Assembly: GCA_008638375.1 (NCBI GenBank)
Contig: CM018031.1
Span: 432,501-496,500 of the forward strand
Length of the DNA stretch: 64,000 nt
From: Nyssa sinensis
Taxonomy: Eukaryota; Streptophyta; Magnoliopsida; Cornales; Nyssaceae
Reading direction: 5' to 3'
Below the pieces are notes generated by a model, which worked only from the letters and a program-made list of their open reading frames with translations, made no database searches and had not been told where the DNA came from. Of the stretch, positions 1 through 12,400 are shown piece after piece. How positions within the stretch are numbered: the first letter of the stretch is position 1; every line of letters begins with the position of its first letter. A program made the position numbers and the translations under genes.

Positions 1-1010
1 CACTCCCAAAAAGGAATATATTGATTCTCTCCAAATTGGTTAGATCTAGATGCAATGATTTGCTTCATGAGTGTGGTCTTTAGTTCAAGTCCAGGATGGC
101 CCAGCTGCGCCAAGTAAAAGAATAGAAGAAGTATTCGAATCCACGGCTATTAAGTGCTTGGGATGATTTTAGGTGTGGCATATTCCCTTTGTCTATATAT
201 AATCATGTGGTTTCTAGAAATTTAAACCCCAATTTCCTCCATAAATTCTCTGATCCAAATGGCAGACAAGTTTCCATATTTATACCTTTTCTTTTCTTGT
301 TTTTTTTTTATTTTGGGGGGGTGGGCGACCATCCATTAAATTACCAAAGAAATAAGGGTAAACAATGTGATTATGACATTGTAGGTGCTTGCAATGGGGC
401 GGATGTGATTTTTCTCGGTTTGGTGGTATAGCCCATTGCAAAAGTCCACCCTTTTTGTGATCCATTTCTTTCGTCTTTAGGGTGCCAAAGCTCTACTAAA
501 CTATATAATAGGGCTTGCGGAGGGGCACTCTTGATAGGTGGCTGAGCCCATTCTTGGGTCAATGTACAACGAATCACACCTAGCAAGAAGAGGGAATCAA
601 TTCTAACTCCCACTGTGGTTATTCTTTTTCTTAAAAAAAAAAAGTAAAAGGTCCTAAGAAGAAAATGATCCCAAAGTGCAAGTGCATCACGTGTGCCACC
701 CTTTCTAGTAATTTGAAGTCAAAATTAGCTGACCAAGTTTGAGAATTGCTGCATGCATAAGAACACAAAGCAATAGGAAAATGGTTTCATTTGTAACTAG
801 AACTATTTACGACAACAATTTTGACCAAATCATTAAACAAAAAAAGAATGAGGCTCAATCACCAATGATCAGAACAAGAATCAGATAAATATATAAAACC
901 AATTGATCACGGAAAAGATAAATGAAGTGTTACCAATCAGTTATTTCAATGATAAAGAAGTGATTACCCACACTTAAATGTTATCACATGTTAAAATTGA
1001 GGTTCATCAC
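1..1010. other. Sixth intron of the malate dehydrogenase gene (partial), no gene seen
   Basis: A GT donor follows the exon ending at 1011. The conserved final MDH exon (C-terminal RLGKNG-type segment) is not found in these bases on either strand, so the intron runs past the edge. The ORFs here are short and have no recognisable family. Confidence 0.6.
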
Positions 1011-4000
1011 CTTAGAAGCAAAGAAAGGTAATTCAGTGATGCTTGACTGCACAAACGAACATTCTACAACGTCTGGAACCCCATTAAGACCCTTCAAGCA
1101 AGCATCTGCAAAAATGGCTCCGGCATAGCTGCAGGAAACACCAGATATTAATCTGGTGTTCTTAGCAAATTCTACACCTTGCAACTTTGACTAGCTATAC
1201 AAACTCACATGGTGTAATTGAAAGGTTAGAGAGAGAGATGCACAAAATAACACATGCAATAAAAATTCACATGGACTACTATGGATTTGTTTTCACTTGT
1301 TAGCAATGTTACCTAAAACGTAGATCACTATGGTACGTAACGGGAACGGGAACGGGAACGTAAATTGTCACTTGTCATAAAACATAGTATGTTAGGGGTA
1401 GGCTTCTTCGAGTCGCTTGAAACATGATATAATTTTTATTGTATTTGTAATAATATTCATATACATATGTACACTGAAAAAATTTCAACGAATCCAAACT
1501 ATTATAAAATAAACATTACAACGATGTATGTATATATTTTCTGATTCATTGTCTGTTTTGTTGGGGCTTTTGATATTTTATATTGAAACGCTAAATCTTT
1601 TTTTTTTTTTTTTTTTGGGGGGGGGGGGGGGAGAGTGTATTATGGTAACCTATGATGCAAAGGTAACTGACTCTAAATATAAAAATTATATCCCATAGCA
1701 ATGCAGGAGGGCAACTTTCAATTCTAATCATATTAACCCAAATAGCAAACTAACTTTTACGAGAAAACCAATAGAACCATGTATGGTCATGCATTAATGC
1801 CACACCACAACAGTGCAGGTGCAAGACATCCATCCAGAAATGTAGAATAAGAGGAGGAACAAAGGACAAGCCATAGTGAGCTTTCAAAAAAATTCTCAGA
1901 AATTTTTAAAACCATGAAAAGAATAGCCATTAATTATTATTTGAAGAGGGATAAGAAGAAAAGGAGTGTAGAGAAGAGGTGTGAGCCATTGACTATTGCT
2001 TAATAAGGATTACGCCTTGTGTCATAGAATGTGCAGGGTGCAAATGATCCTGATAAGCATATGGTGTTAAAGGGTTCAGTGTGTCATTGGAAGTCGGATC
2101 TTGTTTGTTTACAGGAGGTGAAGATGGAGAGAATGTCGAATGATGTTGTACGAAATTCAGGGGGTGGTCAGTGGGCTGATTGGGAATATTTGAGGGCAAA
2201 TGGTACAGCATGAGATGTTCTTGTGATGTAGGATTCTCGATTTATGCAAAAATTGGATGTTAGTGTAGAGGATCATTTGGTTCCGTGCCTCTTTCGGATG
2301 ATTGAGGATGGCTTTCAATGGTTATTTACTGGTGTCTATGGGCCGACAATTGATAGTGGTCATTCTCACTTTTGGCAAGAGTTGAGGGCGGTACGAGGGA
2401 GATGGTATGATCCGTGGTGCATTTCGGGAGATTTGAATGTTGTTTGGTTTCCTCATGAGAGGTAGGGTTGTCAGAGGCTCTCAGCGCCTATGAGGGATTT
2501 CTCTATTTTTATTGATGGCTTTGATTTAATGGATTTTCCACTTGAGGGGGGTCATTTTACTTGTAGTGCTGGGAGTTCACGGTCAATGTCCAGAATTGGT
2601 TTTTTTTTTTTTTGTGTCAACTAATTGGGAAGAGCGGTTTTTCTGATATTGCTCAGGCTTGTCTTCCTCGTCCAATCTTGAATCATGCTCCTATTCTTCT
2701 TGATAGTGGGGGTGCAACGAGGGAGAACTCCCTTTCTATTTGAGAATATGTGGCTTAATATGGATAGTTTTGTTGATTTAGTTAAGGGTTGGTGGCAAAG
2801 TTATGTAGTCGTTTGGCACACCAGGTTTTGTGTTGGCTACAAAGTTGATGATGCTAAAAGTGGGTATGCGAAGGTGGAATGAGGAGATTATTGGTAATGT
2901 CAAGATGAGGAAAGCAAGGGTCATGCAGGGTATTCATGATATTGATGTTAAAGAAAGTGCCCTTTCCGAAGAGGATATCTTGCACATTCCCCAGTCTTTG
3001 TTTCGTATTCCAATTTCCGTGGAGAAGCAACTTTAAAAGCTTCAGCGTGATATTCTGTGGGGTGGAATTGGGGACGCAAATAAGATGCATTTAGTTAGTC
3101 ACAATAGGGTTTATAGGTCTTCATGTGTTGGGGGGTGTCTTGGGATTAAAAAATTGAGGGTGTTCAATCGGGCTTTGTTACTGTAAGGGTCGTGGAGGTT
3201 TTCAATGAAGAGGGATTTGTTGCGGAAGAAGGTTATGGTAAGTACGGTTATGAGTGGGTCAGGTAAGTTTTGAGGGAAGTGGATAGTTCTTATGGGGTTA
3301 GTGTTTGGAAGAATATTAGAAATGGGTGGAATGTGTTTGCTCGACATATTAGTTTTGTGGTGGGATCTAGGTCTAATATTCGGTTTTGGCATCATTCTTA
3401 GTGTGGCGCAAAAATTCTTCGATCTCAGTTTCAAGATATTCTTTTAATAACAACGGATTCAAATGCTTCAATTGCTGATTGTTTTTCTATATCTAAGATT
3501 GATATTGTTTGGCAACCTTCTTTTTGAATAAACTTTCGTGATTGGGAGTTATCATTGGTGGAAAACTTCTAATGTTCTTAGCTGGGTTTAAGTGTAATGT
3601 TTGTTTGGGAGATAAGCATTCTCTTTCTTGAAAATATTCTGCTAATAGTTTTTTTTTTTTTGTTTGCTCCTTTTACGAGGTTCTCTCTTCAAGAGAAGGA
3701 GATCTTTTTCCTTATAGGATGATTTAGAAGACGAGGGCCCCTATAAAAATTGGTTTCTTTGTGTGGTCTGTGGCTTTTGGTGCTATTTTGATGATTGATA
3801 ATTTGCAGAGGAAGGGATTCAATATGACTAACATATGTTGTATGTGTTATTCTCATGAGGAGACCGTTAGTCATTTATTGTTGCATTGTCCAGTATTTAG
3901 TGAGTTGTGGAATTTCATTTTTATGCTTTTTGGAGTTCAATGGGTTATGCCAAAGTCAATTGAGGATTTGTTGGTGCATTAGTGTGGTCCAAGGAAGTTT

Positions 4001-6587
4001 AGTAGCAGTACTCAGGTTTGGTATACATCTCCATTATGTCTCATGTGGTGTGTAGAAGGAGCAAAATGGAATAACATTTGAAGGAGTTGTTCGTGCTATG
4101 GGTGTCATGAAGAGTTTTTTTTTTTTTTCGAATACTTTATAATTTTGGATTTTGTGCAATCCCACTATTTCGATAGATTCTCTTGTTAATTTTTTTATTT
4201 CTATAAGAAATATGTAATGAGTTGAGTATTGTGTTTTTCTTTTCCTTCTCTTTTAATGTATATTTTTCATGTACATGGGTGGATCCCCTTTTGATTGCAT
4301 TTTGAATAAAATATTACTTGTTGCAAAAAAAAATACCTGCCTACTCTTCGCAAAAAGAGTCAGCAAGTAGCTTCCCATGAAAAATTTTAGCAGACCATAC
4401 TTCAAAGCTGCCTACTAATATCCATGATGCAGATATACAAACTCAACGCATCTTGAAATTCTAAACATATTTATGTAAAGGAAAAATAATTAGTGCATGA
4501 AACTCATCTCCAACCCAAAAAAAAAAAACAGTACAAAACTACCAGAGATTGCAGGACTTCTTCCATGAAAATTTGGTTCCATGTCAAATGATAAGGTTTT
4601 TTTTTTTTACAAGTATGTCAAAAGATAAGGTTCAAGAAGGTATTTTGCAATGCCATTCATAGAATTTTTTTGATCGGTAATCTATATTTCAAGAATAAAA
4701 ACTTTCACATTTAAAATGTCCAAGCAAACAACTTTAATAAGCAATATTTAATTCAATCCAAGTCATCCATCAAAATCACATCAATGGCTTTTGTCAAAAT
4801 GTCGGTAGAAAAACTTAATACGTTTATAGAAAAGTCCAGGGTAAATAATAATTCATAAAACAAGCAATTGAGAGTATCCATACTTACGCCATTGAGAGTG
4901 TTGCCGAACCCTTTCCGGCTTTTGCTTCCACCACTTCGGTTCCTCCATCTTGTGTTCTCTTGGTGAGAGCCTTAATGTCTTCATCAGACAAATTATTGGC
5001 TTTCGGTGTTGCCTATTAATAATAAAAGTATCAAACATACAGACCAACATAAAAAAACAAAAACAAAAAAAAACACACACACTGAAAAGTGAAAACCGTA
5101 TCAATTGTCAAGATTGGGCAAGCATAAGAAATATCTTAAAGAAATTGATATAGAACAAGGCAAGGTAGTACCTGTGAAAACAGTGGGAGAATGGTTATGC
5201 CAGCATGGCCACCAACAACAGGTACATCAACCCCTGTAACAAATAAACCAAAAATTCAAATCAATTAATTAAACTTTCCAAGACAAAGGTAACGATTTTT
5301 CCATTAAAGTTTCCCGTCGTTACTCAAATTTCAGCAAAAATTGAAGTAAAAGTTTCAATTAGGTTACTCGAAGTTTTACTCAAATCTTTTGATAAAATCC
5401 CCACCATGTCCCAAAAATTTTAAATTTGGCTTGTAGATTTGAGTTTATATTTGAGTAAAAAATGGATTTGGTTTGAGTTTTGAGTCGAGGATTAGAGATG
5501 TTTTTTTTCTTTTTTAGGATTTTGACTCAAATTTATTCTGAGTAACGAGGCATACCTGTGACAGGGACATTTGCCTTTCCAGCATAAAAAGTCTTAGCCC
5601 TAACCACATCAAGTGTGGTCACGCCAAACAGCTTTTTCTCATCATATGTCCCTGCTTTCTTGAAGACCTCGGCAGCAATAGGGACTGTTGAATTCACAGG
5701 GTTGCTTATCATATTAACGAGTGCCTGGTCACATGAACTCAAATCCCAAATGAGAAAAATTAATATGACACAATCAAAATTTCCTAACAAAAAAGAAAAT
5801 TAAAACTACAATCGGCTAACTAGTGGGTACTCACATTAGGGCAATACTTGGCAATTGCAGTGCACAGAGATTTAACAATGCTGGCATTGATGTTGAAGAG
5901 ATCATCGCGAGTCATCCCGGGCTTCCTTGGCACCCCGGCTGGAATGATGACAACATCAGAGCCCTCTAATGCGTGCCCCAGCTGTTCTTCACCCATGTAA
6001 CCAGCCACCTATAACGAACAGATTTATAGGTAAATGAGTCAAACAAATAAGAGAGTGCGAAAAAAAAATAACAAATCGAGTTGATTGAGCCACATGGAGT
6101 TAGATTGAAATCTTTTAGAAAAAGGGAAAGAGAAACAATAAACCAAATACTCAAGTTGAATCAAAATAAGATGATCATAACCACAGAGTAGGGAAAGGGG
6201 GGAAATTTAGCTGAATCAAACGAAGATAGTTCAAAATCCCAGAAATGGCAACAGAACTGAATCAGTATAATACTTCAAAACAAGAGAGAGAGAGAGAGAG
6301 AGGGGTTTAGAGAGGACCTCAGATCTGGTGTTGATGTGGCTGACATCAGCGGCGACACCGGGGGTGCCGGCGATATCATAGAGGGCGAGCTTAGAGACGA
6401 GAGGGTTGAGCTTCATTAGGAGGGCAAGTGGCTGGCCAATCCCGCCGGCGGCGCCCAATACGGCGACCTTCCTATCGGGAGCCGACTCAGATGAGAAGCC
6501 ACGGCGTAATGGGTGAGACGACGAAGACAAGGCAGAGGCACTTCTTCTGAGGGTAGCTTGGATGGATCTCAACATTGCACCCTTCAT
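1011..6587 (-). CDS. mMDH: NAD-dependent malate dehydrogenase, mitochondrial (3' partial; six exons seen)
   Basis: Interconverts malate and oxaloacetate with NAD in the mitochondrial matrix (TCA cycle, redox shuttling). Exons from 5' to 3': 6318-6587, 5835-6008, 5556-5724, 5172-5233, 4888-5012 and 1011-1128. All junctions are GT-AG and the phases join, giving 306 codons; about 40 C-terminal residues of the usual ~346 are missing, so the last exon is off the left edge. Residues 1-35 are rich in Arg and Ser and end near RRGFSSES, a typical mitochondrial presequence. The Rossmann motif [11 protein letters not shown] follows. Substrate arginines lie in PRKPGMTR (R118, R124), then NPVNS (N156), catalytic Asp187 in TTLDVVRA, and catalytic His214 in GGHAG. 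Start choice: ATG at 6587 (MKGAMLRS); Met at 6575 is possible. An upstream in-frame ATG at 6662 lies before the predicted transcription start. Intron 5 (about 3.8 kb) holds an antisense LINE. No coding lesion was seen in the six exons. Confidence 0.96.
1598..1631. repeat. T19 tract joined to G15 tract
   Basis: Nineteen T (1598-1616) run straight into fifteen G (1617-1631), inside intron 5 of the malate dehydrogenase gene. It is one of seven long G or C homopolymers in the window. Confidence 0.95.
1990..4333 (+). mobile_element. Decayed L1-type LINE (non-LTR retrotransposon), internally deleted
   Basis: A broken second ORF is readable in pieces. Around 2025-2465 is the APE-like endonuclease, with [10 protein letters not shown] near the start, then CLQEVK, GVYGP and ISGDLNVV. 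At 2640-2930 is the endonuclease end and linker, with FENMWL and VKGWWQS. At 2960-3440 is the part after the polymerase, with [11 protein letters not shown] and [16 protein letters not shown]. At 3761-3982 is the zf-RVT zinc finger, with [18 protein letters not shown]. The reverse transcriptase palm, usually more than 1 kb, is missing between about 2935 and 2985. Stops and frameshifts interrupt every segment, so it is dead. The 3' end reads ...AATAAAATATTACTTG followed by an A run ending at 4333. It lies antisense in intron 5 of malate dehydrogenase. The 5' end and target-site duplication were not resolved. Confidence 0.88.
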
Positions 6588-6662
6588 TGTTTTCTTGTCT
6601 AGTGAGAAAGAAGACAGAGAGAAACAGGTGGACGTCGGAAGGAAGGGTGAGAGCTGGTACAA

Positions 6663-9442
6663 AGAAGCAATTTATAAGAGGTGTGGTTGGGACGTTGGAG
6701 GTATCCGTCCCTTCTAGCCGCCCTCTTTATTTTTTTAGAGAATATAAGTAATTATTAAATTATTTAAAAATTAATAAATAAAAACTCATTAAATAGTTAA
6801 AAGATTTTAAGATGATTAAAAATTCAATTCTTAAATTGAAACTTATTATAATATTATTACAAGTAAATTTGAATTTATGATAATATATTTTATTTTTAAC
6901 TTTGAATAATAAATAAAAATAAAAAAAAATTAAGGTTTGTTAAAATAATATACAAATATTTATTTTTTACTTTAAATAATAAAAATGACAAAAGTTAAAT
7001 TACATTAATTTTTGTAAAAAAAATTCTATTAAAATTACACATGAACTCTTCTTTCGATTGAAAAATTATACTAACTAATGTTGTCTAAATTAGTTGAGAA
7101 CACCACGAAAATGAAAATGAAAATGAAAGGGATTAAATCTCTTTTATATCATTCAATTGTTTAAAATTATTAAGTTATTTAAAAATTGGTATTTTTTTAA
7201 TCAAAAGTCAACATATGTAAAAAGTCATTATTGCCCTTCATATAAATACTCATTGTAATGCATCTTCTTTACATTCCAGTATATTAGATGGGTTTGGGGT
7301 TTCTCTGACTCTGTAAGCCATCACTAAAATCATCACTTTCTCTTTTGAGTATAATTGAGAATATTGTCCTAGAAAGAACAGAGGAATGGTTCTTTTGTTT
7401 GAAATGGAAAGAGTGAGATCTACGGACCACCAAAATTACAGAAATTCAAAGCCAAAACCATGAATGGGTTGAACCAAAAAATTAGATACTAATAGAATTA
7501 GAACCCGATTATTAATATAGAGAATATTTTGAAGAGAGATAGATTAATAATACCTTGATTTGGAACGCAACATGTTTAATATTGTGACTCTTAAACATCT
7601 GCTATCTTTGGAAAATCAAGAAATTTATAGCATCTCTAAAGGCCAAAAAATATGATTAACAAAAATATATCATTTAAATTTCTCACTTCAAGTCTAATAT
7701 TGTCTAGAGTTGATGTTGCTATCCAATCCCCACTAATAATCTCTCTGTTCCAAAGTTCTTACTTCAAATCTCATATTGTCTTGAGTTGACTTTATTATCC
7801 AATCCCCCTAATTAAAGTCACTTTTGTCAGTACTGATAAACTCTGATATCGAGTTATTATTTATTGATCTCAAATGAATGCACTGCACTCAGGTCAATGC
7901 ACATTTATCATAGCAATATATGAGTCAAATGATCATTGCATCCGGAGCAATAATTTTTTTTCCTTGATCTCACAATGACCTTCTACTTATTATCTATTGT
8001 CATCATTGTTGGCATGGAGGTTGAGCAAAGTCAGGAAGACAGACACAGAAGGCCTGAGTAGAGGCATTTTAGCAGATACGGAAGCTGTAGCCTCCCACTT
8101 TTCTCATTTATTTAAAGTGATGAAAGATGCAGAGAAAGGTGAATTTATCTTTCGGTAGTAAGCTTAATCGCTTTGTGTTGGATTTTTTGGGGCACAATCG
8201 CATAAATAACGGCTCTTTTTGTATTAAGCCATCCATTAGGGGCCAAAAAAATTGCAAAGCTGTGGGTTAGAAACTTAAGATTATTTGGCCAACTTATTAT
8301 AGGCTTCCGGATAGTATGAAATTGTTTTTGTGTTGTATTTATAAAAATTATTTTTTTAAAAAAAAAAAGTGCCTAGTCATTTGACTAGAAATTTGAAACA
8401 AGTTCTGGACTAAATTTACTGTTCCAAACACACTTTTTATGCGTTTGAAAAAAATAACACAAAGACCCACTTATAGGGTGGGGATAAAGAGGTGGGATGT
8501 TAAATCTTTCCACCCACCAGCTCTAAATGACAATTCAACCCATGCCCTGCCGCTGTATCCAATTCATCTTCCCCATTGCACTGCTAGGGGATTGAGTGCA
8601 AAACAGTTTCAACGAGTCCCACCCAATCCAAGATTTTATACTGGGGAACTGGATCAGCTCTTGATACAATGGGAATAGTGAGAGATGTCTTGGGACAAGC
8701 AAAAATTGATTTAACACTACCAAATATTACACATTTGTCAAAAGTTCCGAAACCATCTGTTCATAGCGAATATAAAGGTGAACTCTTGACAAGAGAACAA
8801 AGATCAGATCCCAAAACTTACACAATATATTCGCTGATGTTAAAGGATCATGGAATGAGAATTTGTATGCGGACTTGTTAAAGGATCATAGCAAGAGAAC
8901 ATTCCGACCTCTTGTAATTTTTAAATGAAAAGAGGCATATGTATAATAATATTGAGAATCCAGTTATTGCAATCTCTCTTTATCTCTCTCTAATCTCGAA
9001 TTTTACTCATGAGAGTGAAAAATAAATATTTCTAAGTCTTAACAGTATTGCAGCAACCAACAAAATAGCTTAGATTAGCCTAAAAGAAGCAATAATTAAA
9101 TGAGGGCAATCATTAAACATGCAGAAAGTCAGGGACTAGCAAACATTGCAATCATGCCTACTGATATATCAAACTCAGTGAGAACCTATATATAAAAACA
9201 CTCCCGCACCCCAAAGATGCTGAGGGATTTCTTGCAATTTAATATAAGCAAATACCATTCCAGCTACCGAAATAGATAAATCACGGTTAGTTGTCATTTT
9301 CACTACCTTGCCGTGTCTTTTTGAAGGAGAAATTTTTCAGACAATTATTAACACTGAGCAGCTCCACTGTCATCACATTCATCTGCACAGGTAAGAAGCT
9401 GCCCATTTCAGTTGCATTATTATCTACAGAGGCCAGTAGTAT
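6663..9442. other. Intergenic DNA between malate dehydrogenase and the next minus-strand gene
   Basis: This stretch lies upstream of the malate dehydrogenase promoter and downstream of the stop at 9443. It is strongly AT-rich from about 6720 to 7260. Short ORFs at 8439-8678 and 8669-8881 have no recognised motifs or splice context. The segment 9000-9440 is probably 3' UTR and flank of the gene ending at 9443. I see no gene. Confidence 0.55.
6671..6676 (-). promoter_or_regulatory. TATA box of the malate dehydrogenase gene
   Basis: On the minus strand the sequence reads CTTATAAATT. Transcription would start about 25-35 bases downstream, near 6641-6646. That places the in-frame ATG at 6662 outside the transcript and supports the presequence start at 6587. 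This is inferred from sequence and spacing only. Confidence 0.55.
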
Positions 9443-12400
9443 TTACACAAGCTCCCATTCAGAATCGCATATATCATGAGCTGATGATTTCTTCGAGTCC
9501 AAGCATGTGCTGGGGAAAGAGGGTAAAAGATTTTGCTCTGGGTGCTGACTAGACTCTATATCAACGTCTCCATACCAAATTGCCAGCTGCTCATACTCCT
9601 TTCTTAACCTCTTTTTCGAAGCAAAAGCATCCTGTATTATTTTCTAGTAAGAAGAAGATATTTGCTTAGGCTCGATTGTTTCAGCAATGTAATAAATTAT
9701 TTTTAGAAGGAAAAAAAATATACAGATGTTGGATGAGGCAGTTAGGCGCTGGCAGTAATGTCATTACAAAAAGTGCTGCATAATATGAAATGCACAAGGA
9801 ATGAGCAGCCAACCTAACAAACCACCCCCCAGTGCCCTCACCCCCCAACCAAAAAAAGAAAAGGACTGCCTTAAGAAAGGTTATTTTCTTTTACTTTTTA
9901 GAATCATAAAATTTCATTTTTAGCTTAAAATTATCAATTTGGTTGGTATAAAAACATGAGTGGTTGTTAAATGATATTCTAATATACTTCTCCACAGTAC
10001 CATAAGCAGTGACGACAATTGTCCATCAGTCCATAGTGTGTGCTCGCGTGCGTGAATGAGAGAGAGTACCTTGTATGATCTGAGTTTTCTTGCCCTACAA
10101 GTGACAGCATAGAGTGATTTATCATCCACAAAGACACAACTCCTGTCGAGCTTCACCTCATCCGACAATTCAATGGTTTCCAGGCTAGGGTCAGCAATAT
10201 CGACTCTGGAGTTGTGTGCCTCTCCTGTAAAAGGACTCTATTATCAGCAGTTCGCGTTGAAAATATATCATACAAATATAGCACTGAGGTATCTGCTGGT
10301 CATCCCATCAAATTGCAAAGTAGGTTAACAACTAAAACCAACTTCACCTTCACAAAAATAAATAACATAACCCCCAACAACATCCAAGGAACCAAACAAT
10401 TGGAAGTGACAAAAACAGAAGGCAACCTCAGTCCTTGCAGAAGATAATCAAACCATTCACCTTAAGATTCATCCCCGTGTATGGCGTGACAGGTGGATGG
10501 GTATGGAATTCATGGAGTATATCGAATTTATGTCCAATTGCTTGAAAAAATTATTGTTGGATAAGGTGAATACTCAAAAATCTGGCCTGAGCAACATTAA
10601 GGGCATTTAAAAAAAAAAATTGATAAGTAAACTATATTTAAAAGAAGATAAAAAAGCCGCCTGAGGAGTGTAAACCCATATACAAAAAGGAGGAGACTCT
10701 AATTAGAGCCTCAATCCTTCCAAAAATCTATACAAAATATCTACTTTAAAAGAGTAGGATTCTACTAGTATTATAATCTTGTATGGAGACATTTCTTCCC
10801 CTTCAAAAATTCTCTTTTTTCTTTCGTGCCAGAGTCACAGTAGAAAATGGACCCTGCAATTCAGTGAAGCATCAACAAAAGTACATGTGTAAACTCCACA
10901 ATTCCAGAGATTCTTGTAGGAAACTCCTATAACTTGCAATGTATCCAAGTAACATACACCAACAGACGTGAATATGAGGCAAATTTGAAGATAAGCTCTT
11001 TATATATCAGAAGATTACGGTGGATGTATGCTATATAATATATCACAGCATATGAAAATCTCCAGCAATTTCCAATTTTTTTGTTTATTGTTTATTATTT
11101 ACTTTAATAGAATTGCAAATGGTGAATCACCACTCCTCAGGAGGATCGGCCATGCTGTTCTAGGACCCTAGAACTCTCCCCCACCTCCCGCATGGGAAAA
11201 AAAAAAGGCAAGCCAAAGAGGGGTATTTCTTTGTGACTGTAGCTAAGACAGGGAAGACCAAGATTCATTCTCTATTTATTTGATCTACAATGCTTCATGG
11301 ACTCACTCCATATTGGATCTTTACACAAGTGGAGGGATTTGAAGTCTGCACAATTTATCTGAATTGGCAATGGGACTCGGCCGCTTCTAGGGACTGCAAT
11401 TGGCATCCAAACCTCTCTACCTGGTCCATGAATAACATTGATCTTAACCTAGGACCACATGCAAGACAGGGACCACAAGAAACAGAGTAAAGTCAAAGCC
11501 ATAGAAAAGATTGTGCACCTGTGAATTTCAGAATAAATCTAAATTCCCAGTAAAGCACTTAGACGGTATTCATCTTCACTAAGCTCTCATCCTTACTTCT
11601 ACATCGAATCATAATACAACAAACTGGAAACTCAAATAAGTTTCCATTACTACATTCAAACAAGTGCTTTAAAAAGCTTTAGTGAGGCTCGCCTTAAACC
11701 AAGGCATCCCCAAAACACCTTGAAACATTAAGAAATAATAATAATGATCTTAAAGAGCATACAATTAAAACCTAAAAGCAACACTTTTTGTGCATCCAAA
11801 ACAGTTCTATAAATTTGAGGGCTTCAAAAAGGTTAAAAGTAATATATTGACACAAGAATGAGGAAGCCTTAACCCGTTACTTCAAATCAATGTGATCTCT
11901 CGATTGAAAGTAATATATAATCAACAACAATGCTTGACTACTTTCATTGAAACCCTAACACATTTTTTTAATAAAAAAAAGGCTTCTACATAAATGAGTT
12001 ATGCTCTCCTATGACTTCTATATAACATTGAATCTTTTTTCCCCTAACGAAGATGAGAAGGAGGAGAGAAAGGGAAAAAAGGGTTGTGCAGTGATTTTTT
12101 AGATATAAAATACTTTTAAATTAGTAAAGAAAAAGCAATTAGTCAAAATAACTAACATTCCTTTAAAATATAATGATGACCCAAGTCTCAAAATACAAAT
12201 AGTTTTCCATTTCAACTAATAATAAATATTATTTTATTTTTTTAATAAAAAAATTTAAATCCCAAAAAACCTACACCCCAATGCCTTGAAGGTTACACTT
12301 TGCTTTGTAAAGAGTCAAGCACCTCTCCTTGTGCTACCATTTAGAACATTAGTTCAAACAATTCATATGGGAAATAAGCCTTGATTCAAGGAATTAATTG

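Noticed and set aside
8439..8881. Two overlapping plus-strand ORFs of 70-79 residues
   Set aside because: No domain, promoter or splice context was recognised. They are likely chance ORFs in intergenic DNA.
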